A stretch of DNA of 64,000 nucleotides from Sphingopyxis sp. (GTDB taxonomy: Bacteria; Pseudomonadota; Alphaproteobacteria; Sphingomonadales; Sphingomonadaceae). The translations under genes and the position numbers were made by a program. Every line of letters begins with the position of its first letter. Positions within the stretch are counted from its first letter, which is position 1. Location of the stretch: positions 43,380 through 107,379 of the forward strand of contig NVXM01000028.1 of assembly GCA_002733865.1 (NCBI GenBank), written 5' to 3'. Of this stretch, positions 1 to 8,124 are shown one piece after another. The notes under the pieces are model-generated. The model made no database searches. It was not told where the DNA came from and saw only the letters and a list, made by a program, of their open reading frames with translations.

Positions 1-527
1 CCAAGATATGGCTTGCCTGCCTGCTCGACCTGCGCACCAGAGGCATCGATCAAAACGAGCCCCGACGTGCGTTCCGGCACAGAACGTCCCGCGCGCCAGG
101 CGATCCATCCGCCACGGCTGTTGCCAACCCAATAGACCTTGTCGACACCAATTGCGTCGAGGACCTTGACCGCCGAGGCGATATTGGTTTCGGCATCATA
201 AGCGCCCGTTGGACTGGGGCCGGTCAGGCCGTGTCCGTAAAGGTCTAGAGAAATCATCCGATATTTGTTTCCCAGCAAGGCGACCAGCGGCTCCCAGGTC
301 TGCAGCAGACTGTTCGACCCGTGGATCAGCAGCAGCGCAGGTCCGTCCCTGTTGCCTTGATCGCGATAATGGATTTTGCCGCCCTGCCCGTCGTCCAGAA
401 AACGGGAAGATTCATTCGAATATTTCGTGATCATCTCTGCGCGATCGGTGTCCGGCGTGCGAAATATCAGGAACGCAGCACCCAAGAGAACCAGCAGCAC
501 CACCAAAATACGGATCGTCTTCTTCAT
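1..527 (-). CDS. alpha/beta hydrolase, C-terminus cut by window edge
   Basis: Reading the minus strand from the ATG at 527 gives an uninterrupted frame to the window edge. It starts MKKTIRILVVLLVLLGAAF, a membrane anchor or signal segment. The oxyanion-hole HG follows in LLLIHGSNS, and the nucleophile elbow is GNSRG (GxSxG with Ser as nucleophile). These are hallmarks of the alpha/beta hydrolase fold; the acid and His of the triad lie beyond the window. A purine-rich AGAGGC precedes the start. Substrate cannot be told from sequence. The N-terminal hydrophobic stretch suggests an envelope-facing or membrane-tethered enzyme (inference). Confidence 0.85.
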   Translation of the reverse strand, partial: MKKTIRILVVLLVLLGAAFLIFRTPDTDRAEMITKYSNESSRFLDDGQGGKIHYRDQGNRDGPALLLIHGSNSLLQTWEPLVALLGNKYRMISLDLYGHGLTGPSPTGAYDAETNIASAVKVLDAIGVDKVYWVGNSRGGWIAWRAGRSVPERTSGLVLIDASGAQVEQAGKPYL

Positions 528-587
528 GTTATTGCCTCTGTGCCGAACAGGCCGGGTGTACCAAGAGTCAGGATTTCCGCCAAAGAC

Positions 588-1133
588 TTATTCGACAGCC
601 TGCCATTGTCCCGGGAGAAGGTCTCCAACTGACCAGTCGCCAACGCTCCATCGTATCAGCCGCAAAGTAGGATTTCCGACAGCCGCAGTCATCCGGCGGA
701 CTTGTCGGTTGCGGCCTTCGCTTATGGTAAGCTTTATCCAGCAATCCGGAACGTTTTTGCGCACCCGGATTGGCGGATCGCGCGGCCACATCGCCGGATC
801 AGCGATACATTCCGCTTCCGCAGGCCTGGTCAAGCCGTCCTTCAGTTGAACACCCTGCCGCAACATGGCGAGGCTCTTGTCTTCAACTTCCCCTTCAACC
901 TGCACCAGATAGCTTTTCGGTAGTTTATATTTGGGATCAGATATCCGTGCCTGCAGCTTTCCATCGTCGGTGAGAACCATCAACCCCTCGCTATCGCGAT
1001 CAAGCCGCCCTGCGGGATAAACCCCGGCCTGATCGATATAATCTGAGAGCGTAGGCCGCTTCGTTTCACTGCCCCGGTCGGTAAATTGCGGCAGCACGCC
1101 GAATGGTTTGTTGAAGAGGATCAATTTGGTCAT
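588..1133 (-). CDS. rluE: 23S rRNA pseudouridine synthase, RluE-like
   Basis: Belongs to the RsuA/RluB/E/F family that isomerises uridine to pseudouridine in rRNA; E. coli RluE modifies U2457 of 23S rRNA. The frame begins [18 protein letters not shown] and has the catalytic GRLDRDSEG motif, with the nucleophilic Asp in RLD, and the family motif GRNRQVRRM near the C-terminus. There is no N-terminal S4 domain, and the length (about 181 aa) fits the short RluE subgroup rather than RsuA or RluB. An upstream in-frame ATG at 1178 would add 15 residues unlike the family, so 1133 was preferred. The gene is divergent from the YcfD-like oxygenase at 1266. The exact uridine target is inferred from family only. 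Confidence 0.85.
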   Translation of the reverse strand: MTKLILFNKPFGVLPQFTDRGSETKRPTLSDYIDQAGVYPAGRLDRDSEGLMVLTDDGKLQARISDPKYKLPKSYLVQVEGEVEDKSLAMLRQGVQLKDGLTRPAEAECIADPAMWPRDPPIRVRKNVPDCWIKLTISEGRNRQVRRMTAAVGNPTLRLIRWSVGDWSVGDLLPGQWQAVE

Positions 1134-1265
1134 GCGCTTCTTTGGCAGTGCCGAATAGAATGAGCAATGGACCAGCATCGCGTTCCATCATCTTGGGTGG
1201 TGAGGAAAGTATTGGCGGCGCCGCTATCACTACCGGTCTCGCTCGAAAATGTGTAACGGGTGCCG

Positions 1266-2414
1266 ATGCAATTCAAAAATTTTAAAGCCGAAGCTTTCCT
1301 CCGCGATTATTGGCAAAAACAGCCACTTTTGATCCGCAATCCCTGGCAGCAGTGGCAAAACCCTTTGTCGCCCGACGAACTTGCTGGCCTGGCGTGCGAA
1401 GACCCTGTGGAATCACGCCTGATTACGCAAATGACCGATGACTGGAATGCAGAACACGGTCCCTTGCCTGCGACGCGCTTTGGTGAATTGGGAAAATCCC
1501 CCTGGACGCTTCTGGTTCAGGCAGTCGACCATCATGTTCCGGATGTGGCGGCGCTTATCGCACCATTTCGGTTCATCCCCAATTGGCGCATCGACGATGT
1601 GATGGTCAGCTATGCCAGTGACGGCGGCGGTGTTGGGCCGCATTTCGATCATTATGATGTTTTTCTGGTTCAGGGCCTTGGCCAGCGGCGCTGGCAAATC
1701 GGCGGTATGTGCGACGATCATACAGAGTTGCGGTCCCATGAAGACCTGCTTCTGCTGGCTGATTTTGAAGCCGCACAGGAATGGGTGCTAAATCCGGGAG
1801 ACATGCTCTATATTCCGCCTGGCATTGCCCATAATGGCGTCGCGGTGGGCAAGGACTGCATGACCTATAGCATAGGCTTCCGGTCACCATCGCGGAAGGA
1901 ACTGATCGGCAACTGGTGCGATGATCTGATGCCAGCGCTGACGGACGATGATCGCTATTGCGATCCTGATCTGTCCGTTCAGAGCAATCCCGGAGAGATA
2001 CCGCAGGCGGCGATTGACCGGCTGCACGCCATGCTGACCGAGACGCTGAACGACCGCGCCGCTTTTGCCCGATGGTTCGGGGAATATAACAGCACACCGC
2101 GATATCCGGATACGGACTGGCTTCCCGAGGAGCCGATCGAAACAGAACATCTGCGCGGCTTGCTGACAGCCGACCATCCCCTGCTCCGCAATCCCGCCAG
2201 CCGGTTTTCTTTTGTTCGTGAGGAGGAAGATGAGTTGCTGCTATTCGTCGACGGGGAATGTTTCCCCTGCGCAGCTGAAACGGCTGCCGTCGCCAAAATG
2301 CTGTGCGCTCAGGACCAGTTTGTCATCAATCCGGAATGGCAGAAATCGGACGCCGTGGTGGCGCTGCTCGCCGGACTATATAATCGCGGGAGCCTTGCGT
2401 TCGACTGGGGCTAG
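1266..2414 (+). CDS. roxA: ribosomal protein arginine hydroxylase, YcfD/RoxA-like cupin (JmjC)
   Basis: A 2-oxoglutarate/Fe(II) oxygenase of the JmjC/cupin class. E. coli YcfD hydroxylates an arginine of ribosomal protein L16. The N-terminus matches the family (FLRDYWQKQPLLIRN). The iron-binding HxD is visible in GPHFDHYDVF and the distal His in GIAHNGV, with the expected RRWQIG segment between them. The C-terminal winged-helix-like tail typical of ribosomal oxygenases is present, and the full length (about 382 aa) matches. A GTG at 1260 is two codons upstream; the ATG at 1266 was chosen, although no strong ribosome-binding site is seen for either. Its divergent neighbour also modifies the 50S subunit. 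Confidence 0.85.
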   Translation: MQFKNFKAEAFLRDYWQKQPLLIRNPWQQWQNPLSPDELAGLACEDPVESRLITQMTDDWNAEHGPLPATRFGELGKSPWTLLVQAVDHHVPDVAALIAPFRFIPNWRIDDVMVSYASDGGGVGPHFDHYDVFLVQGLGQRRWQIGGMCDDHTELRSHEDLLLLADFEAAQEWVLNPGDMLYIPPGIAHNGVAVGKDCMTYSIGFRSPSRKELIGNWCDDLMPALTDDDRYCDPDLSVQSNPGEIPQAAIDRLHAMLTETLNDRAAFARWFGEYNSTPRYPDTDWLPEEPIETEHLRGLLTADHPLLRNPASRFSFVREEEDELLLFVDGECFPCAAETAAVAKMLCAQDQFVINPEWQKSDAVVALLAGLYNRGSLAFDWG

Positions 2415-2433
2415 CCGTCAACAAATTAAGGAC

Positions 2434-2472
2434 AAAAAAAGGGCGGGAGTGACCAGCACTCCCGCCCTTTTT
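2434..2472. terminator. bidirectional rho-independent terminator
   Basis: A 10-bp GC-rich stem (gggcgggagt / actcccgccc) with a 7-nt loop is flanked by an A-run on the left and a T-run on the right. It can therefore end both the YcfD-like gene (plus) and the cold-shock gene (minus), which converge here. Confidence 0.9.
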
Positions 2473-2489
2473 CATGTTCGGTTTTAGGC

Positions 2490-2696
2490 TTAAGCCTGCT
2501 GCAAGTTTACAGCGGCTTTCTTGCCATTATTTCCGGTTTCGACGTCATATGTCAGACGTTGTTCTTTTTCAAGCGACTGCATTCCGGCAGCCTGAACTGC
2601 TGTAATGTGCACGAAGCTGTCATCGCCACCATCTTCAGGAGCAATGAAACCATAGCCCTTGTCGGTGTTGAAAAATTTTACGGTGCCTGTAGGCAT
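2490..2696 (-). CDS. cold-shock domain protein (CspA family)
   Basis: Small single-stranded nucleic-acid-binding OB-fold protein, 68 aa, starting MPTGTVKFFNTDKGYGF. RNP1 (KGYGFI) and RNP2 (SFVHI) are both present. Family role: RNA chaperone or antiterminator during cold or growth transitions. Start 2696 is favoured because AGGAA lies about 8 nt upstream; the in-frame ATG at 2714 would place this Shine-Dalgarno inside the gene. About 190 nt of AT-richer DNA separate it from the next gene, room for the long 5' leader often seen in csp mRNAs (inference). One oddity is the charged DGGDD loop, also seen in other alphaproteobacterial homologues. Confidence 0.92.
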   Translation of the reverse strand: MPTGTVKFFNTDKGYGFIAPEDGGDDSFVHITAVQAAGMQSLEKEQRLTYDVETGNNGKKAAVNLQQA

Positions 2697-2934
2697 AGTC
2701 TTATTCCTATTCATAACTTAATTATGCCCGATGCTGCGACATGCAGAACCGGACGGGATTGGCCAACTTCGAGAAATGGGAAAAAGAGTATGCAACCTTA
2801 GGGGTAGCGAGACCATGATTTCGTCGTAACGCGATTTATTAGCTTCACTATCTATAGCAGCCTATTCCTTAATAAGCAAACAGATGTATTTCGACTGTTT
2901 CATGGCCCGCCGAAATTGTGTAGCAGCAGCGACG

Positions 2935-3576
2935 ATGAACAAATTCTTCATGACCAGTTTGGCAGGTTCGTCGCTCTGCATCTCCCTCGCTGCCTGCGAT
3001 CCCGCCCCTGTTCCAGCGCAACAGCCTTCCGCCCATGACCTCTTTTTCGAACGCCTAAGCCAACTCTGCGGAAAGGCCTATGCCGGTCTGCTGGTCTCGG
3101 ATCAGGATGCTGATGCGGAGATGAAGGGTAAGCCAATGATCATGCATGTAGCCAGCTGCGACCTGAACGAAATCCAGATCCCCTTCCATATCGCCGATGG
3201 TGATGGCCAATGGGACCGGTCACGGACTTGGATGATAACGCGGACGGATCAGGGACTTCGCTTGAAACATCGCCATCGCCACGAAGACGGGAGCCTGGAC
3301 GATGTGACCAATTATGGTGGAGACACCAGTAGCGATGGTACTGCTGACCGGCAGGAATTTCCCGTCGACGCCGAATCTATCGCTTCGTTTCAGGCTAATG
3401 GGCTGGATCAGTCGGTGACCAATGTCTGGGCGATGGAGATCACCCCGCCCGGCCAATCCGGTTCGCGTTTTGCCTATGAACTGCGCCGGCCAGAGTCGGC
3501 AGACGGGCGCTTTTTCCGGGTCGAATTCGACTTGTCAAAACCGGTAGCTCCGCCACCACCGCCTTGGGGTAGCTGA
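2935..3576 (+). CDS. putative lipoprotein of unknown function
   Basis: Not recognised as a named family. The chosen start (MNKFFMTSLAGSS) gives a short lipoprotein signal peptide with lipobox SLAAC, so the mature protein should be lipidated at the Cys at residue 21. The mature part is about 190 aa, polar, with no membrane segment, and ends in a proline run (APPPPPWGS). A longer frame begins at 2884, but it would bury the signal peptide. The stop is 4 nt before the channel-like gene at 3581, so the two are probably co-transcribed with the DoxX-like gene that follows. Confidence 0.7.
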   Translation: MNKFFMTSLAGSSLCISLAACDPAPVPAQQPSAHDLFFERLSQLCGKAYAGLLVSDQDADAEMKGKPMIMHVASCDLNEIQIPFHIADGDGQWDRSRTWMITRTDQGLRLKHRHRHEDGSLDDVTNYGGDTSSDGTADRQEFPVDAESIASFQANGLDQSVTNVWAMEITPPGQSGSRFAYELRRPESADGRFFRVEFDLSKPVAPPPPPWGS

Positions 3577-3580
3577 AGCC

Positions 3581-4009
3581 ATGTTGGCGCAGCTGGCTGT
3601 CAGCGGGATAATGGTGTTGTTCACCGTCTTTATCCACGGCTCCGGAATATTTGCACTGGGCCGATTTCTGAAGGTCGAAGCGCGCGAGGAAGCGGCAGAA
3701 AATATACATCCGATGTCGCTGCGCGGAATTTCGGTCACGCTGGCGCTGGTGCTGGGCCTGATTGCCCTGCACGGTATCGAGATATGGCTCTATGCTTTCG
3801 TGTTTCTTGGTCTCGGGGCGCTGCCGACCATCGACGAAGCGATATATTTTTCGACCATCACCTATTCCACGACCGGATATGATGACGAAGGCTTTAACAA
3901 GGCCTGGCGGATGGTCGCCGCGATAGAGGGCGTGAACGGTATCATTTTGCTCGGATGGTCGACCGCATTTTTTGTCACCGTGGTCGCGCGTATGGGAAGA
4001 ACGAAATGA
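3581..4009 (+). CDS. two-TM ion channel-like protein with altered filter
   Basis: A 142-aa membrane protein with an N-terminal helix (residues about 5-27), a second (about 50-78), a pore-helix-like region and a final helix (about 112-135), resembling Ion_trans_2 (KcsA-type) proteins. The pore segment reads TITYSTTGYDDEGF. Classical potassium channels have TVGYG(D), so the last filter glycine is replaced by Asp. It may be a divergent cation channel or a relative without potassium selectivity. It lies 4 nt downstream of the lipoprotein gene and overlaps the next gene by ATGA at 4006-4009, indicating translational coupling. Confidence 0.65.
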   Translation: MLAQLAVSGIMVLFTVFIHGSGIFALGRFLKVEAREEAAENIHPMSLRGISVTLALVLGLIALHGIEIWLYAFVFLGLGALPTIDEAIYFSTITYSTTGYDDEGFNKAWRMVAAIEGVNGIILLGWSTAFFVTVVARMGRTK

Positions 4010-4443
4010 CGGACGACAACGAAAAGCAAGGCCGTTGGCGCACCTTCTTCCGCTGGCTGCTGGCTCTGATCTATTTCGTTGCCGGGATCGCCCATATCCG
4101 ATCGCCCAGCGGCTTTCTGGCGATCACGCCGGACTGGGTTCCATTTCCGGAACAAGTCATCCTGTTTACAGGGTTAGCGGAGATTGCCGGCGCTATCGGG
4201 CTGCTAATTCCCCCAAAGGTCGTGCCCGGCCTGCGATATGCTGCGGGCATCGGCCTCGCGCTCTACGCATTTTGTGTCTATCCCGCGAACATCAACCATG
4301 CGATAAATAATATCGCGATCAATGGAGGAACGGCGAGTTGGCTCTATCATGGTCCGCGTCTGGCGTTCCAGCCGGTGTTCATCTGGTGGGCGCTGATCGC
4401 GGGTAACATTATCAACTGGCCATTTGGAAAGAAAAGGCCGTAA
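4006..4443 (+). CDS. DoxX-like membrane protein
   Basis: A 145-aa protein with four predicted membrane helices. The pattern (LIYFVAGIAHIRSP, FTGLAEIAGAIGLL, AGIGLALYAFCVYPANI, FIWWALIAG) is typical of DoxX/DUF417-like small integral membrane proteins. DoxX relatives are often linked to redox or thiosulfate metabolism, but this subgroup has no assigned reaction. The start ATG at 4006 overlaps the preceding stop (ATGA), so it is the third gene of a tight operon at 2935-4443. A frame starting at 3955 exists but would overlap the upstream gene by 55 nt and is unlikely. Confidence 0.75.
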   Translation: MTDDNEKQGRWRTFFRWLLALIYFVAGIAHIRSPSGFLAITPDWVPFPEQVILFTGLAEIAGAIGLLIPPKVVPGLRYAAGIGLALYAFCVYPANINHAINNIAINGGTASWLYHGPRLAFQPVFIWWALIAGNIINWPFGKKRP

Positions 4444-4511
4444 ACCTGCCCCTAAGGGGGTATTTATGTTAGGAAAGAGTTCGCTAGACGCGGAACGGAA
4501 AAGGAAAATAT

Positions 4512-4664
4512 ATGGAAAAACATGGTGATAAAATCGAAGTAAGCGAGCGAGAGGCCAGCAACAAGCCGCGCCGAGCTCATAATGTCAGAATCGTATTGGC
4601 GGCTTCTTTGCTGCTGGCCATCATTGTATTGTCGCTGGTGTGGATCATTCCCGCACTCAGTTAA
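4512..4664 (+). CDS. small single-pass membrane protein (50 aa)
   Basis: A 50-codon gene starting MEKHGDKIEVSEREASNK. A polar, charged N-terminal half is followed by one long hydrophobic helix (about residues 27-48), ending IIPALS. It has a good ribosome-binding site (AAAGGAAAAT, 5-8 nt upstream) and is followed directly by a terminator hairpin. Function unknown. The positive stretch KPRRAH before the helix suggests an N-in orientation. It lies 68 nt after the DoxX-like gene and may have its own promoter. Confidence 0.6.
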   Translation: MEKHGDKIEVSEREASNKPRRAHNVRIVLAASLLLAIIVLSLVWIIPALS

Positions 4665-4674
4665 AAGATCGCAA

Positions 4675-4707
4675 GGATCTACGCATAACGGTAGATCCGT
4701 AATTTTT
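4675..4707 (+). terminator. rho-independent terminator
   Basis: An 8-bp stem ggatctac / gtagatcc with an 8-nt loop (gcataacg) is followed by gtaattttt. It closes the small membrane gene and touches the 3' end of the convergent amj-like gene. Confidence 0.75.
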
Positions 4708-5510
4708 CAGACGACACCGGCGATATAGGTAACCACCAAAGCCGACGGGAGGAGGAGCGCTTGCGCCAGCAAGGTTCCTCCCACCCGGCTGAGCGACAGC
4801 CAGGTGATCGTGCGCCTGAACATCGGCTGGCTCACCCGACCACTGACCACATCATCGGTCATTATCGACAATTGTGGGTCGATGATGACAAACAGCAGAA
4901 TGGTCGCAAAGCCGTTGATGACGGCTGACAACTGGGACGCTGTGACCCGATATTCCGGATTGAGATAGCCGGCGTATAAAGATCCCACCACCCCTACCGT
5001 CAACAGCGCTTGCGCAACGATGTTCAGAATTATGATGGTCATCGAAACGCCGCGCGGCTTGCCGAGATCGGTAAGATGTAATGTTTTGGGAGCGGTGACC
5101 GTTCTCCCCACATAGCCGATTCCGCCCTTGGTAAACGCGTGCCAGATCAGACGCGGCATTGACCGGTGTTCATGAAACTGCAAAATTGCACTGCTGAACC
5201 AGCGCTGGACGGTGGGAATGAGCAATGCGCCAACGATCGTCGCGGCGGTAGCAGCGAGCAGAACCAGACGAAAATCGCCCAGCAGCCCCTCGCCAGTCCC
5301 TCGCGCCAAGCCGTTTTCAATACGCTTGGCGAGAAAGGGACCGAGGAAGCTGTTTGACAGTCTTGAGACCAGAACCAGGATGTTGAACAAGGCAAAAGAG
5401 ACCGCGACACGCCCTGTCCGCACCCCGGCGATGCGCGCCGAATAGGCAAGCGCCCCGATCAGATGGATCGAAAACGTCAAAGCGCAAATTATTACAAGCT
5501 GCTGATCCAC
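4707..5510 (-). CDS. amj: lipid II flippase, Amj family
   Basis: A 267-aa polytopic membrane protein whose N-terminus (LTFSIHLIGALAYSARIAG, then VRTGRVAVSFALFNI and VLVSRLSN) matches the Amj/YdaH family. Bacillus subtilis Amj flips the peptidoglycan precursor lipid II across the membrane and can replace MurJ. About six hydrophobic helices are visible, and the central GGIGYVGRTV region fits family patterns. The gene is alone, divergent from the SLC13 permease at 5699, and convergent with the small membrane gene. An Amj in a Gram-negative background is uncommon in my experience, so the function is assigned by family, not by context. Confidence 0.8.
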   Translation of the reverse strand: MDQQLVIICALTFSIHLIGALAYSARIAGVRTGRVAVSFALFNILVLVSRLSNSFLGPFLAKRIENGLARGTGEGLLGDFRLVLLAATAATIVGALLIPTVQRWFSSAILQFHEHRSMPRLIWHAFTKGGIGYVGRTVTAPKTLHLTDLGKPRGVSMTIIILNIVAQALLTVGVVGSLYAGYLNPEYRVTASQLSAVINGFATILLFVIIDPQLSIMTDDVVSGRVSQPMFRRTITWLSLSRVGGTLLAQALLLPSALVVTYIAGVV

Positions 5511-5698
5511 TATTTTTTCCGATGCTCATCGACAAAATCATGCGCCTAATGGGCATGAAACGAAAACGCCCATGAACCAAAATTCGCATTAGCCAAACAA
5601 TAATATTTGCCCCCTTGTGCTTTCTGTCTAGCGCCGGTTCGCGGCCCGTTTTATTGGGATTTCCAATATCTAGCGCGCCTTAATGATCGGACCTGTTC

Positions 5699-7492
5699 AT
5701 GTTAGCTGTTCTTGCGCCTTACGCCCCTGCCCTCGTTGCCCTGATCCTCTTCTTCCTTCTCATCGCGTTTGCGACAGAAATCCGGCCGCCTGAGGTTACC
5801 GCCATCGGTGCCGCTGCCTTACTGCTGGTTCTTGGCCTGATATCGACGGACGATATCCTGGCAGCAATGAGCAATCCTGCGCCGCTCACGATTGCAGCAA
5901 TGTTCATAATTTCCGGCGCACTCGTTCGGACCGGTACGCTCGAAGCATTTGCAATGAAAGTGACGGGCCTGGCCAAAACATCGCCAGTGCTCGCCACGAG
6001 TCTGCTGCTCGTCGCAATCGCTGCATTGTCAGGCTTTACCAACAACACCCCCCTGGTGATGATGATGATCCCGATCGGGATTACGCTGGCGAAGGAATTG
6101 GGTGAGCGACCTTCCAAAATATTGATGCCTATATCCTTTGCCGCAATTCTGGGCGGCACCTGTACCCTGATCGGGACATCAACCAATATATTGGTCGACG
6201 GGGTCGCGCAAAAGAATGGCCTAGCAGGCTTTTCGATTTTCGAGATAGCGCCTGCCGGTATCGTCGTCGCACTTGTCGGTGTTGGCTATCTTGCTCTGAC
6301 CCGCCGTTTCCTGCCGGATCGGGACACCATGTCATCGCTGATTAATGAAGCCCAGACCAAGCGATATACCATGTCCGTATTCATCATCGGCACATCACCC
6401 TATATCGGTCAGATTGCCAGCAAGATTGATCTTTTCCGAAGCGGCGAGCGACGTTTGGTCGATGTCCTGCGGAACGACATCCCGATCCGGAAGCCCCATA
6501 CGGAATATGTGATTTGTGAAGGCGATGTTCTGGTCATGCACACCAGTGAGGCCGATGTCATGACCATCCGCGAGCGGGGGAAACTGACGCTGACGAAAAA
6601 TGACGATAGACAACAGTTCGTTCCGATGTCCTCGCACAGGTCCAAACTCGCTGAAATATTGTTGCTTTCCGATGCCCATCTGATCGGCCAGAGTCTGAAA
6701 GAAGCGGCTCTACCGCAGCGCTATGGCGTCCATCCGATTGCCATGCACCGCAAGGGCAGCAATCTTTCCGAACAATATGACAGCACCAAATTGCAGGTCG
6801 GCGATACCCTGCTTCTGGAAGGCGCGCAGGCCAATATCCGCCGGCTGGTCACGGGGGAAAATCTGATGAACGTCAGCGAACCGAAGGTCCGGGGATTCCG
6901 GCGGCACAAAGCGCCGATTGCGATTGCCGTGATCCTGTCCGTGGTGCTCGCAGCGTCTTTCGATATCATGCCGATTGCCGGGCTTGCAGTACTCGGTATG
7001 GCCACCGTCCTGGTCACCCGCTGTATCGAGCCGGATGAGGCCTTTGCCTCGGTCGATTGGCGGATCATCGGTTTGATCATCGCAATGCTTGCGATTGGCA
7101 CAGCGCTCGAAAAAGCAGGGCTGGTAGAGACGCTGGTAGCAGCTGCTACACCCTGGTTGTCAGGGATAGCGCCGATCTACGCCCTGGCAGCTATTTATCT
7201 GCTCAGCCTTTTGCTGACCGAGTTAGTGACCAATAATGCTGTGGCCGTCGTAGTCACCCCGATCGCCATAAAGTTGGCTATAGCGCTCGGCGTCGATCCG
7301 CGACCTTTCGTGATTGCGGTGATGTTTGCCGCAAGCGCCAGTTTCCTCACTCCGATCGGCTACCAGACCAACACATTGGTCTATGGTGCAGGCGGTTATC
7401 GCTTTCTTGATTTTGCCCGCTATGGGCTGCCGCTAACCCTCGTGGTTGCGATCACGTCGATATTCGTGATTCCACTGATATGGCCACTCTAA
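5699..7492 (+). CDS. SLC13-family permease with two RCK_C (TrkA-C) domains
   Basis: A 597-aa transporter of the divalent anion/Na+ symporter (ArsB/NhaD) superfamily. The N-terminal half carries helices and the conserved SGFTNNTPLVMMMIPIG and GTCTLIGTSTNILVDG segments. The centre (about residues 210-390) holds two cytosolic RCK_C regulatory domains, for example EGDVLVMHTSEADV and VGDTLLLEGAQ. The C-terminal half repeats the transporter motif (TELVTNNAVAVVVTPIAI; ASASFLTPIGYQTNTLVYG). Likely cargo is a dicarboxylate, sulfate or related anion, not resolvable here. Start ATG at 5699. The gene is divergent from amj, with 188 nt of shared promoter region. Confidence 0.88.
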   Translation: MLAVLAPYAPALVALILFFLLIAFATEIRPPEVTAIGAAALLLVLGLISTDDILAAMSNPAPLTIAAMFIISGALVRTGTLEAFAMKVTGLAKTSPVLATSLLLVAIAALSGFTNNTPLVMMMIPIGITLAKELGERPSKILMPISFAAILGGTCTLIGTSTNILVDGVAQKNGLAGFSIFEIAPAGIVVALVGVGYLALTRRFLPDRDTMSSLINEAQTKRYTMSVFIIGTSPYIGQIASKIDLFRSGERRLVDVLRNDIPIRKPHTEYVICEGDVLVMHTSEADVMTIRERGKLTLTKNDDRQQFVPMSSHRSKLAEILLLSDAHLIGQSLKEAALPQRYGVHPIAMHRKGSNLSEQYDSTKLQVGDTLLLEGAQANIRRLVTGENLMNVSEPKVRGFRRHKAPIAIAVILSVVLAASFDIMPIAGLAVLGMATVLVTRCIEPDEAFASVDWRIIGLIIAMLAIGTALEKAGLVETLVAAATPWLSGIAPIYALAAIYLLSLLLTELVTNNAVAVVVTPIAIKLAIALGVDPRPFVIAVMFAASASFLTPIGYQTNTLVYGAGGYRFLDFARYGLPLTLVVAITSIFVIPLIWPL

Positions 7493-7512
7493 TTGACAAA
7501 TCGATGGCGCTA

Positions 7513-7956
7513 TCATCTTCTGCGCCGCCCACCTTCCGTGCCGGTGACGATGTCGCCAACGAGACCAGATCCAGAGTTACCAGTGCCAGTGCCTTTGTCT
7601 GAGCCACCAGAATTGTTGCCGTTAGGTCCACCATTGCCCGCACTGGCGGCCCCTGACGAGCTTGAACTGCTACTAGTAGAACCACCGCTTGAGCTGCTGC
7701 TCGAACCATCGCTGGAACTGCTGCTGGAAGAGGAAGATGCTCCTTGACCGCCGGCGCTCGCAGCCGCTCCCCCCGCTACGGTGCATGATCCACTGGAATG
7801 GTCGAAACAGGATTCAACATTCGTCATCGTGTTATTCAGTGCAGTGCCGGTGCCGGTGACGGCGGCAATCATACCGACGCCAATGAGTGCGGCCAACAAG
7901 CCATATTCAATAGCCGATGCCCCCGCGGTGTCTTCAATGAGATATTTGATATTCAA
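7513..7956 (-). CDS. Flp/type IVb pilin with long Ser/Gly-rich tail
   Basis: The first 60 residues are a normal Flp pilin: a short leader, the prepilin peptidase site before ASAIEYGLLAALIGVG (Glu at +5, Tyr at +6), and one long helix. Flp pilins are normally 50-65 aa; this one is 147 aa. After Cys50 and Cys58 comes a low-complexity tail of Ser, Gly, Ala and Asn (runs SSSSSSSSS), finishing in an Arg-rich end (GGRRRR). The tail could be glycosylated or displayed on the pilus surface (inference). No tad/cpa genes are nearby. It reads in the same direction as kup, 168 nt downstream of it, and the two are probably separate units. Confidence 0.85.
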   Translation of the reverse strand: MNIKYLIEDTAGASAIEYGLLAALIGVGMIAAVTGTGTALNNTMTNVESCFDHSSGSCTVAGGAAASAGGQGASSSSSSSSSDGSSSSSSGGSTSSSSSSSGAASAGNGGPNGNNSGGSDKGTGTGNSGSGLVGDIVTGTEGGRRRR

Positions 7957-8124
7957 TTTTCAGCTTCATTGTCGCGTAACTTTAACGCAGTGCCTGCTTT
8001 ATGGGGAAAAATGGCAAGATTGGTTAACGGCGAGATGATTTTTTTAGCACTGCTACCGGTCATCATCCCTTTCAGATCATCGGATGAAGAATAATACTCA
8101 ATCGGGCTTGACGCCGCGCACATT

